A DNA stretch of 64,000 bases from Mesorhizobium_L sp035547755. Its GTDB lineage: Bacteria > Pseudomonadota > Alphaproteobacteria > Rhizobiales > Rhizobiaceae. Below the pieces are notes generated by a model. The model had not been told where the DNA came from and made no database searches. It worked only from the letters and a program-made list of their open reading frames with translations. The position numbers and the translations under genes were made by a program. Of the stretch, positions 18,592-26,826 are shown piece by piece; the stretch's first letter is position 1, and each line of letters begins with the position of its first letter. The stretch spans positions 62,001 to 126,000 of the forward strand of contig DASZUG010000061.1 of NCBI GenBank assembly GCA_035547755.1, in the 5' to 3' direction.

Positions 18592-19418
18592 TGAATGTGA
18601 TCCAATTCGACCATGTCACGCTGGCGCATGGAAACCGGAAAATCCTTTCCGACGTTTCCTTTTCGGTGCCGGACGGCGCCTTTGTCGGGCTGCTCGGCGC
18701 CAACGGCGCCGGCAAGACGACGCTGCTGCGTGCCAGTCTTGGCCTGATGAAACCTGAAGCCGGCAGGATTTTCGTCCTTGGCCGGGAGCCCACCCGCGGC
18801 AATCCGCTGATCGGCTACATGCCGCAGACAAGGCGGCTTCCGCCGCATTCCGGCCTGACCGCTTACGATCTCGTCCTCGGCGCAGCGGGCGGCCATCGCT
18901 GGGGCTGGCCGATTGCTGCCGCCACCGAAAGAGAGGCGGCTTGGACCGCGCTCGAACGTGCCGGCGCGGCTGGCCTCGCCCGCCGTCCGGTTGCACAACT
19001 ATCGGGCGGTGAAAGGCAGCGTATCCTGATCGCTCAGGCTCTCATCGGCGAACCGAAGCTGCTCCTGCTCGACGAACCGCTGATCAGCCTCGATGCCGGC
19101 CACCAGCGCGCCATGGTCGATCTGGTTCGGAACGTCAGCCAGCAGCTCGGGATTACCGTTCTCTTTTGTTCCCATGAAATCAATCCGCTGCTCGACGCGG
19201 TTGATTCGGTTCTTTATCTCGGCAACGGCCAGGCGGCGATGGGATCGGTGGACGAAGTCATCACAGCCCCCGTTCTTTCCAGGCTCTACAACGCGCCCAT
19301 CCACGTGCTGCGCGCCGAGGGACGCATCTTCGTCATGGCCGACGGCGTCGAAATGGAATGCGACGCACATATCCATGATGGCCACGCACACGATCACGGC
19401 AACGCGCACCCTGTTTGA
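18591..19418 (+). CDS. znuC: Zinc/metal ABC transporter ATP-binding protein, ZnuC-like
   Basis: 275 residues from the ATG that shares its A with the znuA stop. Walker A GANGAGKTT (near residue 37), signature LSGGERQRILIAQAL and Walker B LLLLDEPLISLD are complete. The C-terminus is His-rich (HIHDGHAHDHGNAH), a common metal-binding tail in zinc systems, possibly a buffer or sensor. Its last 41 bases overlap the start of the permease gene, indicating coupled translation. Powers import through the ZnuB-like permease at the inner membrane. Confidence 0.92.
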   Translation: MNVIQFDHVTLAHGNRKILSDVSFSVPDGAFVGLLGANGAGKTTLLRASLGLMKPEAGRIFVLGREPTRGNPLIGYMPQTRRLPPHSGLTAYDLVLGAAGGHRWGWPIAAATEREAAWTALERAGAAGLARRPVAQLSGGERQRILIAQALIGEPKLLLLDEPLISLDAGHQRAMVDLVRNVSQQLGITVLFCSHEINPLLDAVDSVLYLGNGQAAMGSVDEVITAPVLSRLYNAPIHVLRAEGRIFVMADGVEMECDAHIHDGHAHDHGNAHPV

Positions 19419-20211
19419 CTACGACTTCATGCGCAACGCCTTCTATGCCTGCACGATCGTCGGCATCGTGGCGGGCGCGGTCGGCTATTTTCTCGTGCTG
19501 CGCGGTGAAACCTTCGCCGGCCATGCGCTCGCCCATGTCGGCTTTCCGGGCGCCACCGGCGCAGGCCTCCTCGGCGTCTCGCCCTTCTTCGGGCTGACGA
19601 CCTTCACTGTGCTTGCAGGGATCGGCATCGGCCTGCTCGGAGAGCGGGCGCAGCGCGACGTGGCGATCGGCATCGTGCTTTCCTTCGCGCTCGGCCTCGG
19701 CCTGCTCTCCCTGCATTTCTATACGGCTTTCGCCGGTCAGACGACCAATATCCTCTTCGGCAACGTGCTTGGCATCGACCTTGGAACCGTGCGCCTGCTG
19801 GCCATGCTCGGCGTCGCCTTGCTCCTGGTCCTCCTCTTCATCGCCAGGCCGCTTCTCTTCGCCAGCCTGCAGCCGGAGCTTGCCGAGGCCAAGGGGGTCA
19901 ATCTCGACCTCATTTCCGTGCTTTTCATGATCGTCGTCGCGCTCGCCACCGCCGAAGCGACACAGATCGTCGGCGTGCTCCTGGTCTTCGCGCTGATGGT
20001 GGCGCCGGCGGCGGCGGCGATTCGCCTCTCACCCAGCACCCGCTCCGGCATCATGCTCTCCGTCGTCCTTGCCGTTTTGACGGCATGGTTCGGGCTGGCG
20101 CTCGCCTATTGGACGGATTGGCCGACGAGTTTCTGGATCACTGCCCTTGGCGCCGCTTTCTACCTGCTGAGCGGCTTGAAGGGGGCAAGGTGGCGGTTTG
20201 CTGCGAGGTGA
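19378..20211 (+). CDS. znuB: Zinc/metal ABC transporter permease, ZnuB-like
   Basis: 277 residues, seven to nine membrane segments, ABC-3 family. The N-terminus LFDYDFMRNAFYACTIVG and FAGHALAHVGFPGATGA are characteristic. Two tandem ATGs at 19375 and 19378 are possible starts, and an ATG at 19429 is a third; the tandem pair is favoured because relatives keep the LFDYDFMRNA stretch. The gene overlaps znuC by about 41 bp. The frame stays open further upstream inside znuC but that is a shadow. Forms the membrane channel of the metal importer. Confidence 0.92.
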   Translation: MATHTITATRTLFDYDFMRNAFYACTIVGIVAGAVGYFLVLRGETFAGHALAHVGFPGATGAGLLGVSPFFGLTTFTVLAGIGIGLLGERAQRDVAIGIVLSFALGLGLLSLHFYTAFAGQTTNILFGNVLGIDLGTVRLLAMLGVALLLVLLFIARPLLFASLQPELAEAKGVNLDLISVLFMIVVALATAEATQIVGVLLVFALMVAPAAAAIRLSPSTRSGIMLSVVLAVLTAWFGLALAYWTDWPTSFWITALGAAFYLLSGLKGARWRFAAR

Positions 20212-20301
20212 AAGAGGAAGCAGGATTGCGCGTTGGCGCGCTATGTCCCATTTGGTGTAGCATTGGACAGGACGAGATTTCAGGCGCCAAGGGAGCGTGA
20301 G

Positions 20302-20703
20302 ATGACAGGCCTCGAGATGACCAGGAACCAGAAGCTGGTCTTTGGCGTTCTCTCGCGCGCCGGCACGCCGCTCAGCGCCTATCAGATTCTCGACGAACTC
20401 CGCACGGAAGGTTTTCGCGCGCCGCTGCAGGTCTACCGCGCGCTCGACCAGTTGCGCGGCATCGGCATCGTGCATCGGCTGGAAAGCATGAACGCCTTCG
20501 TCGCCTGTTCCCATCCCGCCGACCATTCGCATATGGACGAACCGATCGGCTTCGCCATTTGCGAGCGCTGCGGCGCCGTCGCCGAGATCGACGACCAGGA
20601 TTTCCAGTCGTTTATCGACGGCATCAGCAGGCGGACCGGCTTCCACCCCGAGAAGACGACCGTGGAGATCCGCGGTCTTTGCAAGGACTGTGCGGCTGCA
20701 TAG
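20302..20703 (+). CDS. zur: Fur family transcriptional repressor, probably Zur
   Basis: 133 residues from the ATG at 20302 (GGGAG upstream). The winged helix contains PLSAYQILDELR and APLQVYRALDQL; the dimer/metal domain has CERCG and CKDC, the two CxxC motifs of the structural zinc site, and HSHMDEPIGF as regulatory metal ligands. Located 90 bp after znuB on the same strand and so placed as the zinc-sensing repressor of the cluster. Fur, Mur and Irr homologues are less likely because of the linkage and because the sequence lacks their distinctive N-termini. Confidence 0.88.
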   Translation: MTGLEMTRNQKLVFGVLSRAGTPLSAYQILDELRTEGFRAPLQVYRALDQLRGIGIVHRLESMNAFVACSHPADHSHMDEPIGFAICERCGAVAEIDDQDFQSFIDGISRRTGFHPEKTTVEIRGLCKDCAAA

Positions 20704-20784
20704 CGGCCAATTGCTGTCATTGCGATCCGACCCAGAACCTCTGCCCGCCTTGGGCGTTAACCACAGGGCATTCAGGAGACGCTG

Positions 20785-21504
20785 TTGGTCAATCCGCTCA
20801 TTCTCAATCTTCAGCACAGGGATGTGATCGCCCCGCTTGAGCAGGCGGCACTGGAAAGCATCGTTTCAAAAGTCGAATATTATCGCGCCGGCCAGGACAT
20901 CGTCGCGGAAGGGACTCACCCCAGGGAAAGTTGCCTGATGATCGAAGGCTTCTCGGCGCGTTCCCATGTGATCGAGCAGGGCCAGCGGCAATTGACGGCG
21001 GTTCACATACCGGGCGACTTCGTCGATCTTCATAGCCTGCTTCTGAAAGTGATGGATCATGGCGTCGTGGCGCTTACGAATTGCACCGTCAGCAAGGTTC
21101 CGCATGAGAATTTGCGGAAGATCAGTGCCGAATATCCCCATCTTACCCGCATGCTGTGGCTGAGCACAGTGGTCGATGCCGCCATCCACCGGGCCTGGAT
21201 CGTCTCCATGGGGCGCCGCTCCTCGGTAGGTCAGGTCGCGCATCTCCTGTGTGAATTATACTTGCGCCTGAAGGCGGTCGATCTCACGCGTGCGTACAGC
21301 TTCGAGCTGCCAATCACGCAGGCGCAACTCGGCGATATGATGGGCCGGTCGGTCGTCCATGTGAACCGCATCCTCCAATTTCTGCGCCGGAAGGGGCTCA
21401 TCGCGTGGCGCGGCGCCAGCCTCACCATTCTCGATTGGGAACGCCTGCAGGCGATAGCGGGATTCGATCCGACCTATCTCAGCCTCAGGGTCGAGCCGCG
21501 CTGA
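20785..21504 (+). CDS. Crp/Fnr family transcriptional regulator
   Basis: 239 residues read from a TTG at 20785, placed eight bases after AGGAG. An N-terminal cyclic-nucleotide-binding-like beta-roll (about residues 20-130) is followed by a dimer helix and an HTH_Crp domain with LPITQAQLGDMMGRSVVHVNR as helix-turn-helix. There is no N-terminal Cys cluster for an Fe-S centre, so it is not a classical Fnr. It belongs to a common alphaproteobacterial group of Crp-like regulators of unknown ligand. It follows zur by 81 bp in the same direction and could be read through, but a link to metal control is not shown. Confidence 0.85.
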   Translation: MVNPLILNLQHRDVIAPLEQAALESIVSKVEYYRAGQDIVAEGTHPRESCLMIEGFSARSHVIEQGQRQLTAVHIPGDFVDLHSLLLKVMDHGVVALTNCTVSKVPHENLRKISAEYPHLTRMLWLSTVVDAAIHRAWIVSMGRRSSVGQVAHLLCELYLRLKAVDLTRAYSFELPITQAQLGDMMGRSVVHVNRILQFLRRKGLIAWRGASLTILDWERLQAIAGFDPTYLSLRVEPR

Positions 21505-21530
21505 ACAAGCCCTATTTGCAAACAATTGTG

Positions 21531-21560
21531 CCACCTCGCCGGTGGAAATCCCATATGGGA
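21531..21560. promoter_or_regulatory. Hairpin and 12-bp palindrome in the leader of the NitT/TauT-type transporter
   Basis: CCACC-N5-GGTGG (21531-21545) followed four bases later by the perfect palindrome TCCCATATGGGA (21549-21560). They lie after the Crp/Fnr gene and about 180 bp before the ABC ATPase gene. No T-run follows, so it is not a simple terminator. It may be an operator for the transporter operon. Function unproven. Confidence 0.3.
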
Positions 21561-21660
21561 CCACAAGCCGGGTTGATATGGCAGGCTTATTTACATATTG
21601 CCCATTTCCATCCGCCCTCGGCATACCGTAAGAAGAGCAGAACCGTGGCGGGAGGAAACC

Positions 21661-21753
21661 ATGGCGCGTCACCATTTCCGCTATCCGCAACCGACGAAAA
21701 AGACCGTCCGACACGTACCGGTTCAGGGAGGCATCGCATGGCGGCGGCGCTGA
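21661..21753 (+). CDS. Possible 30-residue leader peptide upstream of the ABC transporter
   Basis: ATG at 21661 preceded by the strong ribosome site GGGAGGAAACC, which has no other gene to serve. It encodes 30 residues rich in His, Arg, Pro and Lys (begins MARHHFRYPQPTKK) and ends in a TGA at 21751-21753 that lies 16 bases inside the ABC ATPase gene. The overlap suggests that translating the leader could help or hinder initiation at the ATPase start at 21738. No stem-loop pair or codon run of classical amino-acid attenuation is evident. It could also be the relic of a longer ATPase N-terminus. Confidence 0.4.
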   Translation: MARHHFRYPQPTKKTVRHVPVQGGIAWRRR

Positions 21754-22595
21754 GAGAAGGCCGCGCAAAGGCTGCGCCCGCCGCCGAAAGCGCGCCGGCC
21801 GTCTCCCTCGATCACGTGACGATCGAATTCGCGGTCGCGCGCGGTCAGAAATTCCAGGCCGTGGCCGATGCAAGCCTGACCGTCGGCAGCCAGGAATTCG
21901 TCGCCATCATCGGTCCGACCGGTTGTGGCAAATCCACCCTTCTCAACGCGTCCGCGGGCCTGCTCGGTCCGGCCTCCGGCAGCGTCGCGATCTTCGGCGC
22001 TCCGCTTTCCGGCATCAATCGCAAGGCCGGCTATCTCTTCCAGCAGGATGCGCTGATGCCATGGAAGACGGCGCTCGAAAACGTCGCGATCGGGCTCGAA
22101 GTCGCCGGCACGAAGCAGCGCGAGTCGCGCGAACGGGCGAAGACCTGGCTCGGGCGCGTCGGCCTTTCCTCCTTCTGCGACCGCTATCCGCACATGCTGT
22201 CCGGCGGCCAGCGCAAGCGCGTCGCGCTGGCGCAGGTGCTGATCCGCGATCCCAAGATCATCCTCATGGACGAGCCCTTCGGGCCGCTCGACGCGCAGAC
22301 GCGCGTGATCATGGGCGATCTCCTGCTGAAACTCTGGTCGGAGGACCGCAAGGCGGTGATGTTCGTCACGCATGATCTGGAAGAGGCGATCGCGCTTGCC
22401 GACCGCGTCGTGGTGATGTCCGCCGGCCCCTCGGCGCGCCTGATCGGCGACTTCCCGATCGCGCTGCCGCGCCCGCGCGACATTTCCGAGATCAAGCTCG
22501 AACCGGCGTTCCAGACAATCCACCGCCAAATCTGGCATATGCTGAAGCAGGAAGTCCTGAAAGCCTATGGCGACCTGGAAGGAGCCGCCCCGTGA
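21738..22595 (+). CDS. NitT/TauT-type ABC transporter ATP-binding protein
   Basis: 285 residues from the ATG at 21738 with CAGGGAGG upstream. Walker A IGPTGCGKSTLL (near residue 60), Q-loop YLFQQDALMPWKTA, signature LSGGQRKRVALAQVL and Walker B IILMDEPFGPLD. The GCGKST form and Q-loop sequence place it with SsuB/TauB/nitrate-type ATPases. The unsupported frame extension upstream to 21405 is a shadow. It overlaps the permease by four bases. Substrate not identifiable; sulfonates, nitrate, pyrimidine precursors or aromatic acids are typical cargoes of the family. Confidence 0.9.
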   Translation: MAAALREGRAKAAPAAESAPAVSLDHVTIEFAVARGQKFQAVADASLTVGSQEFVAIIGPTGCGKSTLLNASAGLLGPASGSVAIFGAPLSGINRKAGYLFQQDALMPWKTALENVAIGLEVAGTKQRESRERAKTWLGRVGLSSFCDRYPHMLSGGQRKRVALAQVLIRDPKIILMDEPFGPLDAQTRVIMGDLLLKLWSEDRKAVMFVTHDLEEAIALADRVVVMSAGPSARLIGDFPIALPRPRDISEIKLEPAFQTIHRQIWHMLKQEVLKAYGDLEGAAP

Positions 22596-23380
22596 GCCGC
22601 GCCAGCCTTCTCGCTTCACAGATATTGGTGGCGATCGTCATCATCGCTTTCTGGCAGGTCGCCTCGACCACGCACCTTCTCGGCAATCCGGACAACATCT
22701 CCTTCTTCTTTTCCAAGCCGGCCGCCGTCGCCGACCAGATATGGAAATGGTTCGCCGAGGGTACGATCTGGTATCATCTGTGGATCACGCTCCTGGAATC
22801 CATGCTCGCCTTCGCCATCGGCGCGCTGGGCGCGCTGGTCATCGGCTTCTGGTTCGCGCGCAAGGAACGGCTCGGCGCCATTTTCGACCCCTATATCAAG
22901 GCGGCGAACGCCCTGCCGCGCGTCGTTCTCGCGCCGATCTTCACGCTCTGGTTCGGGCTCGGCATCTGGTCGAAGGTCGCGCTCGGCGTGACGCTGGTCT
23001 TCTTCATCGTCTTCTTCAATGTCTATCAGGGTGTGCGCGAAGTGAACGGCACCGTGCTTTCCAACGCACGCATGCTCGGCATGAGCGAGCGCCAATTGCT
23101 CCGCCACGTCTATCTGCCGTCGGCTCTCTCCTGGGTGTTCTCCTCGCTTCACACTTCGGTCGGCTTCGCCGTCGTCGGCGCGGTGGTGGGCGAATATCTC
23201 GGCGCCGCCGCCGGTCTCGGCTACATCATCCAGCAGGCCGAGGGCGTCTTCGACGTCGGCGGGGTCTTCGCCGGCATGTTCGTGCTCGCCGCCTTCGTTC
23301 TCCTGATCGACTGGATCGTCACGATCATCGAAAGGCGGCTGCTCGTCTGGCGTCCCGAATTCTCGAAACAGGGCAAATAA
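22592..23380 (+). CDS. NitT/TauT-type ABC transporter permease
   Basis: 262 residues from a GTG at 22592 that overlaps the ATPase stop (GTGA). About six membrane segments and the EAA-type loop near NARMLGMSERQLLRHVYLPSALSWVF define the binding-protein-dependent permease; the tail VGEYLGAAAGLGYIIQQAEG is typical of SsuC/TauC. Inner-membrane channel for the substrate delivered by the protein encoded 18 bp downstream. The operon order ATPase-permease-binding protein is tight and complete. Confidence 0.9.
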   Translation: MSRASLLASQILVAIVIIAFWQVASTTHLLGNPDNISFFFSKPAAVADQIWKWFAEGTIWYHLWITLLESMLAFAIGALGALVIGFWFARKERLGAIFDPYIKAANALPRVVLAPIFTLWFGLGIWSKVALGVTLVFFIVFFNVYQGVREVNGTVLSNARMLGMSERQLLRHVYLPSALSWVFSSLHTSVGFAVVGAVVGEYLGAAAGLGYIIQQAEGVFDVGGVFAGMFVLAAFVLLIDWIVTIIERRLLVWRPEFSKQGK

Positions 23381-23398
23381 TCCAAAGGAGGAAAAGAA

Positions 23399-24412
23399 AT
23401 GAAGCTGATATCCCGGCTGACGGCAGTGGCCGCAGCGTTGATGATGATGGGAGGCGGGGCGGTGGCCGCGTCCAAGGTGACGCTCGCCATCGGCGGGGCC
23501 TCATGCCTCTGCTATCTGCCGACCGTCCTCGCCAAGCAGATCGGCGCCTACGAGAAGGCCGGCGTCGACGTCAATCTCGTCGATTTCAAAGGCGGCTCGC
23601 AATCCCTGACGGCGGTTCTCGGCGGCAGCGCCGATGTCGTCTCGGGCTATTTCGACCACACGGTGGAACTCGCCGCCAAGAAGCAGCATCTCGAAGCGTT
23701 CGTGATCTATGACCGCTATCCGGGTCTCGTCCTTGTCGTGTCGCCCAAGGACACCGGCAAGATCAAGTCGGTCAAGGACCTCGCCGGCAAGAAGGTCGGC
23801 GTCAGCGCGCCCGGCTCCTCGACCGATTTCTTCCTGAAATACCAGCTGGTGAAAGCCGGCCTGAAGAAGGATTCGGCCGCCGTCATCGGCGTCGGCCTCG
23901 GCGCGACGGCCATCGCCGCCATGGAGCAGGGCCAGATCGACGCGGCCGTGATGCTCGACCCCGCTGTCACCGTATTGCAGAACAAGTACAAGGACCTCAC
24001 CCTGCTTGCCGATACGCGGACGCAGAAGGACACGGAAAGGGTCTTCGGCGGCGATTATCCCGGCGGCGCCTTCTATACCCGTCCCGAATGGATCAAGGCG
24101 CATCCCGAGGAGACGCAGGCGCTGACGAACGCCATGGTCGCGACGCTGAAATGGATTCACAGCCACAGCGCCCAGGAGGTCATGGACAAGATGCCGCCGA
24201 ACCTCGTCGGCGCCGACAAGGCCTCCTATCTCGCCGCGCTGAAGAACACGATCCCCATGTATTCGACCACCGGCCTGATGGATCCCAAGGGCGCCGAGGC
24301 CGTGCTCGACGTCTTCAAGATCGGTTCGCCCGACGTAGCCAAGGCCAAGATCGACATCACCAAGACCTACACCAACGCCTTTGTCGAGAAGGCCGACAAG
24401 GCGGAGAAATAA
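23399..24412 (+). CDS. NitT/TauT-type ABC transporter substrate-binding protein
   Basis: 337 residues with a signal peptide (KLISRLTAVAAALMMMGGGAVA-A). Belongs to the NMT1/THI5-like/SsuA fold: mature part begins KVTLAIGGASCLCYLP and contains VDFKGGSQSLTAVLGGSADVVSGYFDHTVEL and LKSVKDL-like AGKKVGVSAPGSSTDFFLKY. A CLC pair follows the first strand in the ligand site region. The start has AGGAGG nine bases upstream. It ends the operon, just before a strong hairpin terminator. The ligand is unknown. Confidence 0.9.
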   Translation: MKLISRLTAVAAALMMMGGGAVAASKVTLAIGGASCLCYLPTVLAKQIGAYEKAGVDVNLVDFKGGSQSLTAVLGGSADVVSGYFDHTVELAAKKQHLEAFVIYDRYPGLVLVVSPKDTGKIKSVKDLAGKKVGVSAPGSSTDFFLKYQLVKAGLKKDSAAVIGVGLGATAIAAMEQGQIDAAVMLDPAVTVLQNKYKDLTLLADTRTQKDTERVFGGDYPGGAFYTRPEWIKAHPEETQALTNAMVATLKWIHSHSAQEVMDKMPPNLVGADKASYLAALKNTIPMYSTTGLMDPKGAEAVLDVFKIGSPDVAKAKIDITKTYTNAFVEKADKAEK

Positions 24413-24436
24413 TTTTTCCCGACAATCAGATTATGC

Positions 24437-24464
24437 AAAACGGGCGTCGCGGGGCGCCCGTTTT
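24437..24464 (+). terminator. Rho-independent-like terminator of the NitT/TauT-type operon
   Basis: Perfect 10-bp stem AAAACGGGCG / CGCCCGTTTT with an 8-base loop, 24 bp after the binding-protein stop. The stem's own U-tract (TTTTC) follows. It should separate this operon from fumC. Confidence 0.8.
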
Positions 24465-24555
24465 CACTTCGAAGCTTGGGCCAATCGAGAGCGAATTGTT
24501 TCTGTAGACGCTCCTTCTGCCGATCACTATGTTCCCGCCAACATAGGAGCATTTC

Positions 24556-25947
24556 ATGACGGCACCCCGCACCGAATCCGACACTTTCGGCCCCATCGAC
24601 GTTCCCGGCGACCGCTATTGGGGCGCGCAGACGCAGCGCAGTTTCCAGAATTTCCGGATCGGCACGGACCGCATGCCGCTGCCGCTCATCCATGCGCTTG
24701 GTCTGATCAAGCGCGCGGCGGCCGAAACCAATATGCAACTCGGCAAGCTCGACCCTGCCCTCGGCAAAACGATAGCGGCGGCGGCGGATGAAGTCGCCAA
24801 TGGCAAGCTCGACGACCATTTCCCGCTTGTCGTCTTCCAGACGGGCTCGGGAACCCAGACCAACATGAACGCCAACGAGGTCATCGCCAACCGGGCGATC
24901 GAAATGCTGGGCGGCGAACTTGGCTCAAAGAAACCGGTCCATCCGAACGACCACGTCAATATGAGCCAATCGTCGAACGATACCTTCCCGACCGCCATGC
25001 ATGTCGCGGCGGCGCGCGAGACGACCATCCATCTCCTGCCCTCGCTCACCAATTTGATCGAGGAGCTTGCGGCCAAGGCGGAGGAATTCAAGGATATCGT
25101 CAAGATCGGCCGCACCCACACGCAGGACGCCACGCCGCTGACGCTCGGCCAGGAATTTTCCGGCTATGTCGTCGCTCTCGAACTCGGCAAGAAGCGCATC
25201 CTCGCTTCACTGGAAGACGTCTATGCGCTGGCGCAGGGCGGCACCGCGGTCGGCACCGGACTGAACGCGCCGAAGGGCTTCGACACCGGTATCGCCGCGC
25301 AACTGGCGAAAATCACCCACCTGCCCTTCCGCACGGCCGAGAACAAGTTCGAGGCGCTGGCGTCGCATGGCGCGCTCGCCAATTTCCACGGCAGCCTCGC
25401 GGCGCTCGCGACAGATCTCTTCAAGATCGCCAACGACATCCGCTTCCTCGGCTCCGGCCCGCGCTCGGGCCTCGGCGAACTCCGCCTGCCGGAAAACGAA
25501 CCCGGCTCCTCGATCATGCCGGGCAAGGTCAACCCGACGCAGGCCGAGGCACTGACCATGGTCGCGACCGAGGTGATCGGAAACAATGCCGCCGTGCTGA
25601 TGGCCGCGAGCCAGGGCCATTTCGAGCTGAACGTCTTCAAGCCGGTCATCGCGCTCAACGTGCTGCGCTCGATCAAGCTGCTTTCCGACGCCATGCAGTC
25701 CTTCGCCGAGAATTGCGTCGCCGGCATCGAGGCCGACGAGACGCGCATCGCCGATCTGATGGGCCGCTCGCTGATGCTGGTGACGGCGCTCGCCCCGACG
25801 ATCGGCTATGACAATGCCGCCAAGATCGCCAAGACCGCGCACAAGAACGGCACCACCTTGCGCGAGGAGGCGGTGAAAAGCGGTCTCGTCAGCGAGGCGG
25901 ATTACGACCGGATCGTGCGGCCGGAGACGATGACGCAGCCTGGATAA
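24556..25947 (+). CDS. fumC: Class II fumarate hydratase
   Basis: 463 residues, the usual length of class II fumarases. Interconverts fumarate and malate in the TCA cycle without an iron-sulfur cluster. The start of the protein shows ESDTFGPIDVPGDRYWGAQTQRS, the mid-section GSGTQTNMNANEVIANRA and SSNDTFPTAMH, and the flexible signature loop GSSIMPGKVNP with the catalytic serine lies near residue 317. Cytosolic homotetramer. It has its own short promoter region after the terminator and converges on hisG across a repeat pair. Confidence 0.96.
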   Translation: MTAPRTESDTFGPIDVPGDRYWGAQTQRSFQNFRIGTDRMPLPLIHALGLIKRAAAETNMQLGKLDPALGKTIAAAADEVANGKLDDHFPLVVFQTGSGTQTNMNANEVIANRAIEMLGGELGSKKPVHPNDHVNMSQSSNDTFPTAMHVAAARETTIHLLPSLTNLIEELAAKAEEFKDIVKIGRTHTQDATPLTLGQEFSGYVVALELGKKRILASLEDVYALAQGGTAVGTGLNAPKGFDTGIAAQLAKITHLPFRTAENKFEALASHGALANFHGSLAALATDLFKIANDIRFLGSGPRSGLGELRLPENEPGSSIMPGKVNPTQAEALTMVATEVIGNNAAVLMAASQGHFELNVFKPVIALNVLRSIKLLSDAMQSFAENCVAGIEADETRIADLMGRSLMLVTALAPTIGYDNAAKIAKTAHKNGTTLREEAVKSGLVSEADYDRIVRPETMTQPG

Positions 25948-25958
25948 GCGGTTGTTTG

Positions 25959-26120
25959 GTGCGTCCTTCGAGGCTCGCCCTCTGGGAGAGCGCCTCAGGA
26001 TGAGGACCGCCGGTACAGACTCCTGTCCCGAGATGCCCGAAAATGATGACCTTGGCAAAGCGACCGGGTGCTGGCTCCCTCATCCTGAGGCGCGAGCGAA
26101 GCGAGCCTCCAAGGACGCAC
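25959..26120. repeat. Inverted pair of palindromic intergenic repeats, family A
   Basis: Two copies of a 43-47 bp unit in opposite orientation: 25959-26005 (GTGCGTCCTTCGAGG ... CCTCAGGATGAGG) and 26078-26120 (CCTCATCCTGAGG ... AAGGACGCAC), about 72 bp apart. The same unit occurs again as an inverted pair at 52475-52581. It sits between the converging 3' ends of fumC and hisG. REP-like element of rhizobial type, possibly also acting as a bidirectional transcription barrier. Confidence 0.9.
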
Positions 26121-26130
26121 GGCACCGATA

Positions 26131-26826
26131 TCAGTTCCGACCAAACCGCGCGGCGATAGCGCCGATGATCTGTTGATCCTCGTCGCTTCTCTCCTTGGAA
26201 GACGCGACAAGGCAGGCTTCCGAGCGCAGGATGACGCCGTCTTCCAAAATCCTGAGATGGTTGGCGCGAAGCGTCGAGCCGGTCGTGGTGATATCGACGA
26301 TGATGTCGGCAAGCCCGGCCGCCGGCGCGCCTTCGGTCGCGCCGAGACTTTCGACGATGCGATAGACCTGGATACCGTGCATCTGCGAGAAGAACTGCTG
26401 GGTGAGCCGCCAATATTTGGTGGCGATCCTGAGCCGCCGCCCGTGCCGGTGGCGGAAATCGGCGGCGACGTCGTCGAGATCGGCCATGGTCTCGACATCG
26501 AGCCAGACGTCCGGCACGGCTACCACCACGTCCGCCCGGCCGAAACCCAGCCGCGCAACGGTTTCCGTGCGCCTTTCCCAATCCGAAAAGGTCTCGCGCA
26601 GAAGGTCCTCGCCGGTCACGCCGAGATCGACGCGCCCCTCGCCCACTTCGCGCGCGATCTCCGACGCAGAGAGAAAGGCGACCTCGACATTCTCCAGCGA
26701 CGCCATGCGCGCATTATATCGCCGCTGGTCGGCGGGCGACTCGATCGCCATGCCGGCTTTCTGAAAGGCTTCGAGCGCCTGATCCTTGAGACGGCCCTTC
26801 GAGGGAAGCGCGAGCGTGATGGTCAT
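26131..26826 (-). CDS. hisG: ATP phosphoribosyltransferase, short form (HisG-S)
   Basis: 231 residues, the short HisG type that needs HisZ for activity and feedback control. Starts TITLALPSKGRLKDQALEAF; contains the SASEIAREVGEGRVDLGVTGEDLL stretch and the PRPP-binding segment DIIVDITTTGSTLRANHLRIL. Catalyses the first step of histidine synthesis, ATP plus PRPP to phosphoribosyl-ATP. Its ATG overlaps the hisZ stop by four bases, so the two subunits are translationally coupled. The start at 26826 is fixed by this overlap. Confidence 0.95.
   Translation of the reverse strand: MTITLALPSKGRLKDQALEAFQKAGMAIESPADQRRYNARMASLENVEVAFLSASEIAREVGEGRVDLGVTGEDLLRETFSDWERRTETVARLGFGRADVVVAVPDVWLDVETMADLDDVAADFRHRHGRRLRIATKYWRLTQQFFSQMHGIQVYRIVESLGATEGAPAAGLADIIVDITTTGSTLRANHLRILEDGVILRSEACLVASSKERSDEDQQIIGAIAARFGRN

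Noticed and set aside
21505..21737. TPP or other riboswitch ahead of the NitT/TauT-type operon
   Set aside because: Only a short hairpin and a 12-bp palindrome were found; no conserved riboswitch core could be recognised.
25948..26130. CRISPR-like array from the two repeats near hisG
   Set aside because: Only two copies in inverted, not direct, orientation; it matches the family A element elsewhere.
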